DNA of 64,000 bases from Ilyomonas limi (GCF_005233845.1 NZ_SZQL01000004.1:201501-265500); one strand, 5' to 3'. Numbered from the stretch's first letter, positions 9,494 to 19,900 are shown. A program made the numbers and translations. Notes: generated by a model from the letters alone, not told the origin.

Positions 9494-10999
9494 CTACAGC
9501 TCTGCTCTTAACAACGGCAAACTCATGCAATGCGCACCACCACGTGCACGAGACAATTCATTACTCGATAAAATAATAATCGTATCCTTTACCTTTTCGG
9601 GCGTGAGCTCGCTGCTTTCAAAATCATTAAACAACTCTTCTGCTTTTTTAATGCTAAAACCAGCCTCTTTGAAAGCCTTTAGTGTTTCTTCGTTGCGGTC
9701 GTAAGCAATAGCTACTCCATCTTTAAGCGCTAATAAATTGCAGGAATCAGTCCATTGTTCCCGCTCATCATACGGAAAAATATTATTCCCGCTATACACA
9801 ATTTTTACTTCGTTTTCCGGCACATCAAAATCCTTAATACTAATGTTGCGCAGCAAATCTTCCATGCCTTTAAATACAATATCCTGCCGGTAATCCGCAG
9901 CGGGGTTGTAGGTGATGTGTGCCGGCTTGTAAAAACGGATAATCTCTACTTCTTCAAACGTTTCATCGTTATTGGTAAAGTCGTCGTAATAAGAAAATTT
10001 TTGTTCATTGCGCTCCCGCATTAGCACTTCCGAAAAGCGGCCAAACAGTACCCACACGTCTTTGCGCACATGCGTAAACACCGTGTCTATGTGCATAATG
10101 GCACGCTGGCTTGGTATTTTTATGACTGTTACTTTTTCAATACCGGTTTTATTTTTAAATACAGCATGTACAATTTTATTTACAGCGCTAGGTGTAGTAC
10201 GCGCACTACAACCTACCAATATGTGGTTAGGTGCAATCATCATAATATCGCCACCTTCCAGCGATGTTTTGCGCTGCTGTTGCTGTACTTCATCCAACAA
10301 GAAAAAATCATTCGATTCATTAATCTCAATTACATACTCCTGCTTATCGGTAAACAACTCATGATAGGCAATGTAGCGCATAAGCAAGGATTCCCTTTCG
10401 CGCGCTTCGGTGGCTGCTTTGCTTAGCAATAAATAATTGTTGATAACTATGCTGATGTCTCTGGTAAAAATAAAGTTGGGTAACGGCTGAAAAACAAATT
10501 GTACTTTATTAGGATTCTTTTGCGGTAATACGCCGGTGATGAGCACTTTGGCCAACTCGTGTTCATCTGCTATTTCGCACAGTTGTTTTTCGGTGGCATA
10601 GCTGCAACCTTCAATAGCGCAAACCGAAGCAATAATGCGGTCGCGCAAGTGGCTGTCGCGCAGCACTTTTGCAAGCAGGTATTCTACATCCAACACCTTA
10701 TCGCTGTTGAAATAAGCCGGGTTGCCAGGCTTAAAACAATCGAGCTGGCTGTCATCTGTTTGTTGCTTTTCGCAGGCCTGGATATGTGGTATTTTTTCGG
10801 GGTCTAAAAAGTACAGCAATAGCTTTACGTAATCGTTGTACTCTTTCCGCATTTGTTTCAAAAAAACGGTATCATCGTACAACCAGTCTTTAAATTTGCT
10901 AGGTACAATTTTGCCAATACCACCATCAGGGCTATGAATAATAATACGCTGCAGCGCACCTAATTCGGAACTTACGTGAATGTTATTTTCATTTGGCAT
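9494..10999 (-). CDS. Arginine deiminase-like guanidino hydrolase
   Basis: A 501-residue protein of the arginine deiminase family, longer than the roughly 410 residues usual for ArcA. The N-terminal GALQRIIIHSPDGGI, the FTRDISIVI and SLEGGDIMMIAPN blocks, MHIDTVFTHVRKDV with the catalytic His-Asp, and the C-terminal RARGGAHCMSLPL with nucleophilic Cys491 are all present, so it should be catalytically competent. It would convert arginine to citrulline plus ammonia, after which the neighbouring CtlX-type enzyme could act on citrulline. No carbamoyltransferase or carbamate kinase gene is nearby, so this is not a classical ADI operon. Confidence 0.87.
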   Translation of the reverse strand: MPNENNIHVSSELGALQRIIIHSPDGGIGKIVPSKFKDWLYDDTVFLKQMRKEYNDYVKLLLYFLDPEKIPHIQACEKQQTDDSQLDCFKPGNPAYFNSDKVLDVEYLLAKVLRDSHLRDRIIASVCAIEGCSYATEKQLCEIADEHELAKVLITGVLPQKNPNKVQFVFQPLPNFIFTRDISIVINNYLLLSKAATEARERESLLMRYIAYHELFTDKQEYVIEINESNDFFLLDEVQQQQRKTSLEGGDIMMIAPNHILVGCSARTTPSAVNKIVHAVFKNKTGIEKVTVIKIPSQRAIMHIDTVFTHVRKDVWVLFGRFSEVLMRERNEQKFSYYDDFTNNDETFEEVEIIRFYKPAHITYNPAADYRQDIVFKGMEDLLRNISIKDFDVPENEVKIVYSGNNIFPYDEREQWTDSCNLLALKDGVAIAYDRNEETLKAFKEAGFSIKKAEELFNDFESSELTPEKVKDTIIILSSNELSRARGGAHCMSLPLLRAEL

Positions 11000-11058
11000 A
11001 CAAAATAATATTATGCAAAAGAAGTAAAAAGAAAGGGAGCAAAAAAAAGGAATTCCGT

Positions 11059-11213
11059 CGCGGAGAGCAGGAGTAAATAGAGTTTCTCGCAGCGCGTTTT
11101 TTGTAGAATCTTCAACGTTTATGTCAGTACCTCACTCTTTTGTTTGTAGTAAAGCGGGAAAGCAAAATATTTATGAAACGCTGCGTAAACTTCATTTGCT
11201 CCTGCTCTCCGCG
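11059..11213. repeat. Long-spaced 20-bp inverted repeat in intergenic region
   Basis: Arms at 11059-11078 and 11194-11213 match in inverted orientation at 19 of 20 bases and are separated by 115 bases. The arms contain the CGCGGAGAGCAGGAG core. It fills most of the gap between two divergently oriented genes. The inner sequence has further weaker inverted matches (gtttctcgcagcg against gaaacgctgcg). It is either an immobile hairpin element or a decayed miniature element. Confidence 0.6.
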
Positions 11214-11265
11214 GTGAAAGCAAAGATGCAATAAACTGCTACATTTGTTTACAATAACCACATCC

Positions 11266-12066
11266 ATGAAATACTTACTGCTTTTTATCTTTTTACTGCC
11301 GCTTTATTTATTAGCACAGCAGGGTAATTTAGCTTCGAATGGCAACTACTTTACAGCATCCGACGGTACACACATTTATTACGAAGTGCAGGGTAGCGGC
11401 GCACCAGTGATTTTAGTGCATGGTTTTATGAATACGGGCAACAACTGGAAGCATACTTTGCTGTACGATACATTGGTAAAAACCGGCTATAAAGTAATTA
11501 TCTTAGACCTTCGTGGCAACGGGCGCTCCGATAAACCACATACTGCTGAAGCGTATGCCAACGATGCAGAGGCAAAAGATGTCATGCAGCTTGCAACGCT
11601 GCTTCAACTGCCAACGTATGATGTGATTGGTTATTCGCGCGGTTCTATTATTACAGCAAGATTATTAGTATTGGATAAACGCATTACCAAAGCAGTAATT
11701 GGTGGCATGGGCGAGCAATTTACCAATCCGCAATGGCCACGCCGCATACAGTTTTACCATGCGCTGGCTGCCGATACGGTAGCCGCATTACACGATATGG
11801 TAAATAATGCAAAAAAGAACGGATTGGACATACAGGCACTGGCTTTTCAACAAAAAGAGCAGCCGTCCACCAGTGCTGCCGAGCTACAGCAAATTCATAT
11901 TCCGGTAGCTGTTATTTGCGGAGATAAAGACAGCGCAAATGGCAATGGTGCAACACTGGCGGCTATGATACCCGGCGCAACATTTATGACGGTTCCCGGC
12001 GAGCATAATACTGCCTGGAGCACTAAAGCATTTGCAGAAAAAGTGACACGTTTTTTGAAAGAGTAA
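11266..12066 (+). CDS. Secreted alpha/beta hydrolase
   Basis: A 266-residue alpha/beta-hydrolase fold protein with a signal peptide (residues 1-18, ending LLAQQ). The GxPVILVHGFMNTGNNW oxyanion segment and LDLRGNGRSDKP are typical. The nucleophile elbow reads GYSRGS, so Ser is present. The later VICGDKDSANG carries the acid and GEHNTAW the catalytic His. A TTG seven codons upstream also opens the frame, but the ATG at 11266 directly precedes the signal peptide and is preferred. Substrate unknown. Confidence 0.88.
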   Translation: MKYLLLFIFLLPLYLLAQQGNLASNGNYFTASDGTHIYYEVQGSGAPVILVHGFMNTGNNWKHTLLYDTLVKTGYKVIILDLRGNGRSDKPHTAEAYANDAEAKDVMQLATLLQLPTYDVIGYSRGSIITARLLVLDKRITKAVIGGMGEQFTNPQWPRRIQFYHALAADTVAALHDMVNNAKKNGLDIQALAFQQKEQPSTSAAELQQIHIPVAVICGDKDSANGNGATLAAMIPGATFMTVPGEHNTAWSTKAFAEKVTRFLKE

Positions 12067-12526
12067 GTGGCTGCACAGCGATTGCTAAGGATGAACAGAA
12101 GTGTTGAATGCTGCATATTGCTATTGTTATAGCAAGCGCTTAACTCCTTTGCACGGAACCTGTAGTTCTTGTTTTATATAGCTTTTCATATAATTAAATA
12201 CATTGCCTGTACTTAGTAGATAGGCCGTATATTTGAATACGGGTTAACAGACGATAATTTATTCCTTTATCTTTAAGGTGCTATTGATAATGATTTATCC
12301 CAAGCTTCATTATTTAAGTATATATACATACAGACTGATAACATTACAACCATAGTCCGGAGTAATACAAAAGCTAAAACAGATTTAAAAGACTGGAATA
12401 AAACTTACTGCAGAAGAGTATATGCCCGGTAAATAGCTTGTATTCGCTGTTTGCTTTATACTATCTGTCTTCGACAACTATACAGTTTTCTTATACTATC
12501 ATACCTGTAACCTAAAAAGATTGTAT
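12067..12526. other. 460-bp intergenic region
   Basis: A+T-rich and without a convincing gene. The stretch 12280-12432 is open on the plus strand and reads plausibly (ending WNKTYCRRVYAR) but has no start codon and is preceded directly by a stop, so it may be a decayed fragment. It must also contain the promoter of the plus-strand glycosyltransferase cluster. Confidence 0.4.
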
Positions 12527-14761
12527 ATGAATAATACTGCTCCACTGCTTGTATCCTGCATCATGCCTACATACAACAGGAGAAGGTTTGTGCCTCAGGC
12601 TATACGGTATTTCTTAAGGCAGGAATATGCGCATAAAGAATTGATAATTATTGATGATGGTACTGATGCAGTTAAGGACTTAATACCGGATACTCCATCT
12701 GTCAAATACTATCGTTTAGACTATAAAATTAGTCTTGGCGCTAAGCTAAATCTTGCGTGTGAATACGCGTTGGGAAGTATCATTGCTAATTGGGACGATG
12801 ATGACTGGTATGCCCCAAGGCGTTTAGCTTATCAGGTGAATACGTTACTAACGGAAGGAAAGGATCTTTGTGGTATTAATCAACTACTCTATTATGATCT
12901 CCGCAATGGTGATGCCTACCAATACGTTTATCCACCCGACCAGCGCACCTGGTTGTTAGGGAGTTCGCTATGTTATAAAAAGGAATTGTGGAATGAGCAT
13001 CCGTTTGCAGATGTGAATGTAGGCATGGATGGTTTATTTGTATGGGCAACACCTCCCGACCGTGTAAAGGTATTAAGTGATAGCAGCATTGCCGTACACA
13101 TGATTCACGACAACAATGTGAGCCCTAAAAAAACAGACGGCGGATGGTGGCATAGCTATCCTACAGAAACAATACGTACAATTATTGATGGCGATTGGGT
13201 GTGCTATCATAACCAGAATGACGAAGCAGCGCACTTAAAAATAAACGGGCATCCTATACAAGAGCGTCTTATACACACTCCTGCAAAAACAATAAAAAAT
13301 GTATATGCATGCCTCGTACATGAAGATGAAAATTGTATTATTGATCTTGTACGCAATCTGCATTATCACGATCGGGCATCGGTCATTCTGCTGTATAATG
13401 GCGGTGAAAATACGAACCTTTTTAAAAGCCAATTTCCATATAACCGGTTTGGGGCAATCATACATCCCAAACCTTGCCCCGTAAAACATGGTTACCTCCA
13501 TCCGTTTGCATTGGATTGTATGCAATTTGCCCTGGAAAATTTATCGTTTGATACATTTACCTGTGTTGATTCCGACCAGTTGCTGATACGTTCAGGATAT
13601 CGGGAATATGTTGGAGCATTTCTATCTTCCGCATCTGACATTGGCATGTTTTCTAATAAACCTAAAAGGATATCAACTGATGATGCTACTGATTCGGATG
13701 TATGGCCGGCTATTCAGGCTTTTCAGGAATATGACTTATGGAAGCCTTTTTTAAAGCAATTTCCTAAAGGTGAATCTCAATTTGTACACTGGACCTTTTG
13801 GCCTTCATCGGTATTTATGGCAGATGCGGTGCGGGATCTGATTAAACTGTTTAAAGAAAATAAGCAGTTGCAGGAAATAATGACGAAGACAACAATATGG
13901 GCTACAGAAGAAGTGATTTTACCTACGCTCGTCAAACTGATGGGGTATGATATTGTTGCAAATCCCTGTAGCTACGACTTTGTAAAATATAAGAAGTCAT
14001 ATACTTTACAAGATGCGGCTTGCGCTTTCAATAAAACAGATGCATACTGGATTCACCCCGTTGAACGAAAATATGAACATCCTTTGCGCAAATACATCAG
14101 GGAGCATAATAATCATTACTTTATTGAAAGTAAAAAGGAACATTGCGAAGATGATTCATCCAGCGCATTAGTGCTTGCATTATCATTAATAGAACAAATA
14201 AAAAAAATTGAAGGCTGGCTAACTGACCACGAGGCAGACCTGCTGATTGCTATTACCGGTAAAGCACTTAAAGAATTACAACCTTTTTATGCTATTGTAG
14301 AAATTGGCAGTTATCATGGAAAATCTACTATTCTTTTTGGGAATATTATAAAAGCATTGGGTATAGATGCGAAAGTGTATGCTATCGATCCCCATGATGG
14401 CAAGTTGGGCGCAGTAGATCAGGGGCTTGAATCTGTTCCTTCTTCATTGGAAAGCTTTAACAGAAACATCCAAAATGCAGGCATAGCTGAACTGGTTGAA
14501 CCAATAAAAGAATACTCCTATGATGTGGAATGGAAGCAACCCATTTCCTTATTGTTCATTGATGGACTGCATGACTATCCAAGCGTTGCAAAAGATTTCT
14601 GGCATTTTGAAGCATGGATAGTAAGTCGCGGATATGTTGCCTTTCATGATTATGCTCATTATTTTCCCGGTGTGATTGCATTTGTGGATGAACTTTTACA
14701 TACAGGAACATACCAGAAAATAAAGCAGGCGGAGAGTTTGATAGTGTTGCAAAAAAGGTGA
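12527..14761 (+). CDS. Multidomain glycosyltransferase-methyltransferase fusion
   Basis: About 744 residues in three parts. Residues 1-230 are a family-2 glycosyltransferase: PLLVSCIMPTYNRRRFV, ELIIIDDGTD, NWDDDDWYAP as the metal-binding DxD region. Residues 265-540 form a second region (NVYACLVHEDENCIIDLV, TCVDSDQLLIRSGY) that resembles a second, GT14-like transferase only loosely. Residues 555-744 are a class I SAM methyltransferase of the Methyltransf_24 type: YAIVEIGSYHGKST, VYAIDPHDGK, LLFIDGLHDYPSVAKDF. The frame opens at a TTG two codons earlier; the ATG at 12527 is preferred. First gene of a three-gene plus-strand cluster, probably acting on a surface polysaccharide or glycan. Confidence 0.82.
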   Translation: MNNTAPLLVSCIMPTYNRRRFVPQAIRYFLRQEYAHKELIIIDDGTDAVKDLIPDTPSVKYYRLDYKISLGAKLNLACEYALGSIIANWDDDDWYAPRRLAYQVNTLLTEGKDLCGINQLLYYDLRNGDAYQYVYPPDQRTWLLGSSLCYKKELWNEHPFADVNVGMDGLFVWATPPDRVKVLSDSSIAVHMIHDNNVSPKKTDGGWWHSYPTETIRTIIDGDWVCYHNQNDEAAHLKINGHPIQERLIHTPAKTIKNVYACLVHEDENCIIDLVRNLHYHDRASVILLYNGGENTNLFKSQFPYNRFGAIIHPKPCPVKHGYLHPFALDCMQFALENLSFDTFTCVDSDQLLIRSGYREYVGAFLSSASDIGMFSNKPKRISTDDATDSDVWPAIQAFQEYDLWKPFLKQFPKGESQFVHWTFWPSSVFMADAVRDLIKLFKENKQLQEIMTKTTIWATEEVILPTLVKLMGYDIVANPCSYDFVKYKKSYTLQDAACAFNKTDAYWIHPVERKYEHPLRKYIREHNNHYFIESKKEHCEDDSSSALVLALSLIEQIKKIEGWLTDHEADLLIAITGKALKELQPFYAIVEIGSYHGKSTILFGNIIKALGIDAKVYAIDPHDGKLGAVDQGLESVPSSLESFNRNIQNAGIAELVEPIKEYSYDVEWKQPISLLFIDGLHDYPSVAKDFWHFEAWIVSRGYVAFHDYAHYFPGVIAFVDELLHTGTYQKIKQAESLIVLQKR

Positions 14762-14804
14762 GTAATCATTGCTAAACTATTCATCGTAACTGAAAGCATT
14801 TCCT

Positions 14805-15512
14805 ATGATCAGCAAAATACCCAACATCATTCATCAGTCGTGGAAAGATGAACATATTCCTTTTGATGTGTACAAAAAAAGCTGGATTGATTCATGGCAA
14901 ATATGCCATCCTGATTGGGAAAAAATGTTTTGGACGGATGCCCAAAATACAGATTTGGTGAAAGAGTATTATCCGGATTTTTACGACTTCTACGCCTCTT
15001 TATCACCCAATATAAAAAAGGCTGATTTTTGCAGGTTTTTGTACATGCATAAATATGGTGGTATATATGTGGATCTGGATTTTATTTGTTTAAAAAATTT
15101 TTCTCCTTTATTAAAAGAATACGAACTGGTATTAGGCAGCACGTCATTGGACAATGATTATTATAAAATTCCCAATGCCTTTATGGCATCACGTCCCGGG
15201 CTTGACTTTTGGCTCAAAGCGGCAACTGATGCAAAAAATGCACCTCCGGCAGAACAAACCGTAGAAAAACATGCAGGGCCATTCCGGTTGCAGTGGGCTT
15301 TTTATAAATACCAGCCTGAGCATTCCATTGTGTATGAGCATGATTTAATTTATCCTTTTGACTGGATTCATTTTACGGGCTGGAACAATGGAAAATATTT
15401 TAAAGAAGACAGGCAGCAACTGGCACAAACACTTCAAAACAAAAGTATAGAAGAAATTGCAGCCGTATTTCCAAAAGCTTATTGCCTTACCTTTTGGACG
15501 CACAACTGGTAA
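14805..15512 (+). CDS. DXD-containing glycosyltransferase (GT32-like)
   Basis: A 235-residue enzyme of the sugar-binding DXD glycosyltransferase family (Gly_transf_sug, related to yeast OCH1). It has the N-terminal IPNIIHQSWKDE motif and the central KADFCRFLYMHKYGGIYVD block followed by LDFICLKN, where DxD binds metal and nucleotide sugar. No signal peptide or membrane segment, so cytosolic. It follows the multidomain transferase by 43 bases and precedes a methyltransferase by 84, suggesting one unit. Donor and acceptor cannot be deduced. Confidence 0.87.
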   Translation: MISKIPNIIHQSWKDEHIPFDVYKKSWIDSWQICHPDWEKMFWTDAQNTDLVKEYYPDFYDFYASLSPNIKKADFCRFLYMHKYGGIYVDLDFICLKNFSPLLKEYELVLGSTSLDNDYYKIPNAFMASRPGLDFWLKAATDAKNAPPAEQTVEKHAGPFRLQWAFYKYQPEHSIVYEHDLIYPFDWIHFTGWNNGKYFKEDRQQLAQTLQNKSIEEIAAVFPKAYCLTFWTHNW

Positions 15513-15596
15513 AAAGCCAGCCTTCCACTCATCGCATATAAGCACTCAATAAGATTCTATTTCCATTATTCCGTAACTACCTAACACGCTATAAAC

Positions 15597-16202
15597 ATGA
15601 AAAATATTTTCACTGGCATTTACGTCAATCATGGTTGGGGACAAGGCTCAGGCGAAGGCTCATTGCCTGAAAATACGGAAATATACCGGCAGTTTTTGGA
15701 ACAATTTATTCGTGATAAAGAGATTAAAAGTGTGATAGATTATGGTTGTGGTGACTGGCAGTTTTCACGATTGGTGAATTGGGGCAATGTACAATATTTA
15801 GGATTGGATGTAGTGGATTCACTAATTGATAATCATAACAAAACATACCGTTCAAACAATATTCAATTCCAATCTCTTGATGGTATTCCTGATGAACTTC
15901 CGGATGCTGATTTAATCCTTATTAAAGATGTTTTACAGCATTGGCCAAATCAAACCATCATATCATTTATACCAAAAATTGAGAAGTATAAATTTGCGCT
16001 CATTACTAACTGCATCAACCCGGAAGATGCAACAGATAATCACGATATACATGAGGGTGATTTCCATTATTTGGATTTGACCAAGCCACCTTTTTCATAT
16101 AATATGTATAAAGTACTGGAGTACACGAATAGAGAAGCAGTAACGGATGTTAATCAGCTTAGATGGAAAAAAATAGTGCTTTTGCTGGAGCATAAAATAT
16201 GA
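15597..16202 (+). CDS. Class I SAM-dependent methyltransferase
   Basis: A 201-residue protein with motif I VIDYGCGDWQFSRL, motif II-like YLGLDVVDSLI and LILIKDVLQHW, the usual Rossmann-fold methyltransferase order. The N-terminal HGWGQGSGEGS is characteristic of a subgroup found beside glycosyltransferases. Last gene of the plus-strand glyco/methyl cluster, facing the convergent end of the injection-system operon. Substrate unknown, probably a sugar or glycoconjugate given the neighbours. Confidence 0.85.
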   Translation: MKNIFTGIYVNHGWGQGSGEGSLPENTEIYRQFLEQFIRDKEIKSVIDYGCGDWQFSRLVNWGNVQYLGLDVVDSLIDNHNKTYRSNNIQFQSLDGIPDELPDADLILIKDVLQHWPNQTIISFIPKIEKYKFALITNCINPEDATDNHDIHEGDFHYLDLTKPPFSYNMYKVLEYTNREAVTDVNQLRWKKIVLLLEHKI

Positions 16203-16342
16203 TGATTAAAGAAAATAACAGTAAACAAGATCACATCTGCGCAACGCTACTTTTATAATTTTTTTATAGAAGGTTTTAGTGAAATACTTCTGGTAAATGC
16301 TGATTAAGGCTTTGTCTGGTCTTATTTATAAAAGAGAATAGT

Positions 16343-16972
16343 TTATAATTTTTTCAAGTAACTGTCTACAGGCAAATTGGGAAAACATTTATGTAAAATT
16401 GTAAGTCTGTTTTTAAGTTCTTTACGAATAACCTTGAAAGCATCGCTTTTAATATCCAGCTCAGCAAAGAGATATTGCCAGCCATACATAGCTTTTAATT
16501 CGATGAGCTTTTTTAAATATTCGGAAAGCCCGAAATTCATTTTAAAACAATTTAAATGCGCATCGCACAACCATATTTCATATTGGTCATTCATCCATCT
16601 CAGGCATCCCATAATACCATCACCAGCATTAGGATGATCGTCAAAAGGAAGTAGCTCTGCAAGAATTTCTTCCGCTTCACTATTCCGGATTCTTACTTCT
16701 AATTTCGATTTGGTTGAAATTATTTTTTCAATACTAATAAGATGTGTCTCTCCCATTGGAAGCGTGTTTCCAGAGGCTTGAGTGTAGCCCCAAACTATCT
16801 TATTATCGTTTAAAACTTTTATCTCCTCTTCAATAATTTTTAAATGTTTATACTTTTTAAAAAAGGAAGGAATAATTTCTTCTTTCACAAAAAAGTCCTC
16901 CTCAGTAACTGTAACATTTGGACAAGCTTTTAAGGAGTTTAGCATTTCATTAAATTCTTTTTGATAATCCAT
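16343..16972 (-). CDS. Candidate immunity or accessory protein for the adjacent eCIS cargo
   Basis: A 209-residue soluble acidic protein with no signal peptide or membrane segment. The frame opens at a TTG at 16978, overlapping the stop of the 1564-aa cargo gene; the ATG at 16972, two bases after that stop, is the likelier start. Either way the two are translationally coupled. The C-terminal half (IWLCDAHLNCFKMNFG, then ELKAMYGWQYLFAEL) recalls SMI1/KNR4 (SUKH)-like immunity proteins of Bacteroidota, but I cannot confirm the family. Position directly behind a protein with a nuclease-like C terminus makes an immunity role the best hypothesis. A chaperone or a second cargo are alternatives. Confidence 0.6.
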   Translation of the reverse strand: MDYQKEFNEMLNSLKACPNVTVTEEDFFVKEEIIPSFFKKYKHLKIIEEEIKVLNDNKIVWGYTQASGNTLPMGETHLISIEKIISTKSKLEVRIRNSEAEEILAELLPFDDHPNAGDGIMGCLRWMNDQYEIWLCDAHLNCFKMNFGLSEYLKKLIELKAMYGWQYLFAELDIKSDAFKVIRKELKNRLTILHKCFPNLPVDSYLKKL

Positions 16973-16974
16973 AA

Positions 16975-19900
16975 TCAAACTCTTTGTATTGTATAAGTTT
17001 TATTGGCCTGGGAAACTAAAGCGTCAACCTGTTCTTCAAAATTATCAATAGGAATAGTTCGCTGTTTATAAGCATCCTTCAATCTCTTTTGCATTGTATT
17101 TTCGTTTTTGAAAGTTGCCTCTGATCGCACCTGCTGCACAAATTCAGCAAACTGTCTGCTTAATCCTGTTGCCAATTTTTCAATTTTTACTCTTCCAATT
17201 AAGGGATCGTTCAGATTGGGAATAATAGCACTTCCCGAAAAATCGGGTACCGCGGGATCCTGGCTGTCAGATCCGCCCACTTTTTCTCCATCTATAAGAG
17301 TGCCCTGCGCTTTCTTTTCCCATTGGCTGTTATCTTCATTAAACTGGTAAGGTCCCCACTCCATTGATACATGATTAGGGTAATCATTGTCAGGAGCACC
17401 ATGATAAGTTATAGCAATCTTATACCAGATAACTTTATTATCCGAAACCGCATCAATAGCATGCTTTTCTATTTTATTGTAAAAGAAGGTGTTTGTTTCA
17501 CGCCTCGCCGGAGTTAAGTTTGAGTCCAATGCAGGACCACCCAACTGCTCGGTTAACAAGTGCATTTTAACCCATGCTGCCTCATCGGAAAGCCCTGCCT
17601 GCTGAATCTTCATCCAGCCAGCTAATGTTGCCCCGGAATTGGTGTTTGCAGTGCTTCCGCCACCTGTTCTTCCCTTCTTTATAAAAAACACCTCAAAGTT
17701 GTTTGCTTTCACGCCGTTGGCAAACGCAGGCTTTACCAATGGCGGCGGTTCTGTTCCTCCGGTGAGTGTCATTAACGGAGGTAATGTTGCTGCTAACTGT
17801 TCCATTTTTTCATTCATATCTACATTGTCTTTATCTGCATTTGTATTTTGCGCGTTGGTTAGCCTACTCTTTAAAACTTCAATTTCCTTATTCAATTTTA
17901 CAGCAGTGCTGTATTGTTGTGAATAAGCATTACCAGGCTTAGCAAAAAACTTAGAAATAGCAGCTAAAAGCGTGGGAACAGTTTTCGGGTTTTTAGATGC
18001 AACATACAGATCGGCTGATGCTGCTTTTCCTTTAAAATAAATTTGATGGTTTTCGCCTTTATCATCTTTAAACGTCTTTCTTATTCCCAGCCATCCTAAC
18101 ACTTTCTTACCTGCTCCGATAGCCATCTCTTTTCCTTTTTCCACTTTTTCTTTTGCCCATTCTTTACCCGCTTCAAACTTTTCTTTTCCTTTTGCAATTA
18201 ATGTAAGTAAGCCGGTTTTTCTTGCAAATGCTTCCGCCTTATCAAACAGCCATTTTAAGGCACGATTAACGGGGTTGCGAACAGCATTAATAATCTTCGA
18301 AATTTTAGCCTGTATCTTATCGAGGTTAATGCCTACCAATGCAGCCAAGAATTTAATGCCTACCAACAAAATATCGGTGATAGCATTCTCTACTTTGTTT
18401 GCTGCCTTATCTACTTTACCAACAGCAATGTCTGCCAGCGAATCAAGAATGTTATCCAGCAGCTTTAATAAATTTTGCAGGTTTTTTACCAAGAATATTA
18501 CAATGTTGATGATGGACTTACATACTTTGATAAAACCCGAAGCCGGGGTAAGCGCACTGATTAAAAATTCAACAGCGGCCTGGATAATGGACTCTTTGAA
18601 GAATGTTTTAACCTCTTCAATAATGGCATCTTTGAGGTTGCCGATTTTTTCTTTTATGTATTCCCAAAGACCGGCAAAACCTTCGTTGCGGAAGATAACA
18701 AACAGCTCAAATGTTTGTTCCAGCTTTTCTACTATCGGCGCGCCAAATCTATCCACAGCTTGTTTGCGGATATTTGCTTTTGATAACCCTAAAATATCCA
18801 GCACAAAAGAAAATATGCCTTTTACATCCCATTGTGCAGGTAAGGTAATTTCCGGTGGTACCACGCCCATGATGAGCCTGAAAATAATCTCTTCCAGATG
18901 CCTCGGTAAATTTTTTACAAAATTTTTGAAGCCTCTCGTAATACCTTCTATCAGATTTTCAAAAAAGCGAATAGGATGCCTGATAATATCGCCAATTACA
19001 CTGGCTGCTTTGATAAGAATATTTAATAATGTTTTGCCTAAATCATAAATGATGAGTGCTATCTCTTTAATTTTTCTCCATGCTTTTTCCCACCAGCTAA
19101 GGGCAGCTTCTTTTCTTATTGTTTCAAATGTGTCTTTTAGTTTCGAAGCCGTTTCATTGTATTGCTTGGCAAGGGTATCACTTAGTTCTGTTTCCTTATC
19201 ATTTACTTTGTCGTTAAGGTCGCTGAACTTTGAAATAAAATCATCGGTAGTTTCTTTGGCTTTTGCTTTAGTAGCATCATCCAGGCAACAGAATTCTTCT
19301 TCTACGGCAGCTTTACCTTTACTGATGATCGCTTTGGCTTCATTTAAGCCTGCAGCAACCATATCAGCTATTTTATCAATAGCAATATCCATGGTGCTGA
19401 TAAAGAGTGCTTTTTCCTCTTCAAATATCAGCTCAATTTTTAGCTTGGTCCGCTTGCTTTTGAGATCATCAATTTTTGTTTGGAGTCCGGCTTTTTCCGG
19501 GCTATTGGGTGGCAAGAAAAGCATGCGGTATTCCAGTGCAGCTATTTTTTCATCCAGAGGCACATTTACAAAAGCCCGGGTCATTTTATCTTCCTTCTCA
19601 TAATCCGGGTTAATAATATGCCAGTCATAATAATAATCTAACCGTTTCGTAACATGGTCTTTGAAGGTTTCAAATGCTGCTGCAATGGCTTCTTCAAATG
19701 TGCAGCTTACAATGCATTCAAGATAGGCTAAACTGTTTTTTACATTTAATTCAGTAGTAGCATAAATAAGTTTTATTTTATTATAATAATCCTGCAGCCG
19801 TAATTCTTCCTCGGATTGTACGTTATGCTGCCCCTGTTCAACACTTTTTAATTTACCATCTCTGTTTAAGTACATATTGTTCATGCCACTATTCAGCGCA

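Noticed and set aside
19049-19603. Long plus-strand open frame (184 codons) inside the 1564-aa cargo gene
   Set aside because: It is the antisense shadow of a Lys/Glu-rich helical region; its Ser/Phe/Leu-rich translation has no motifs, and the minus-strand gene is well supported.
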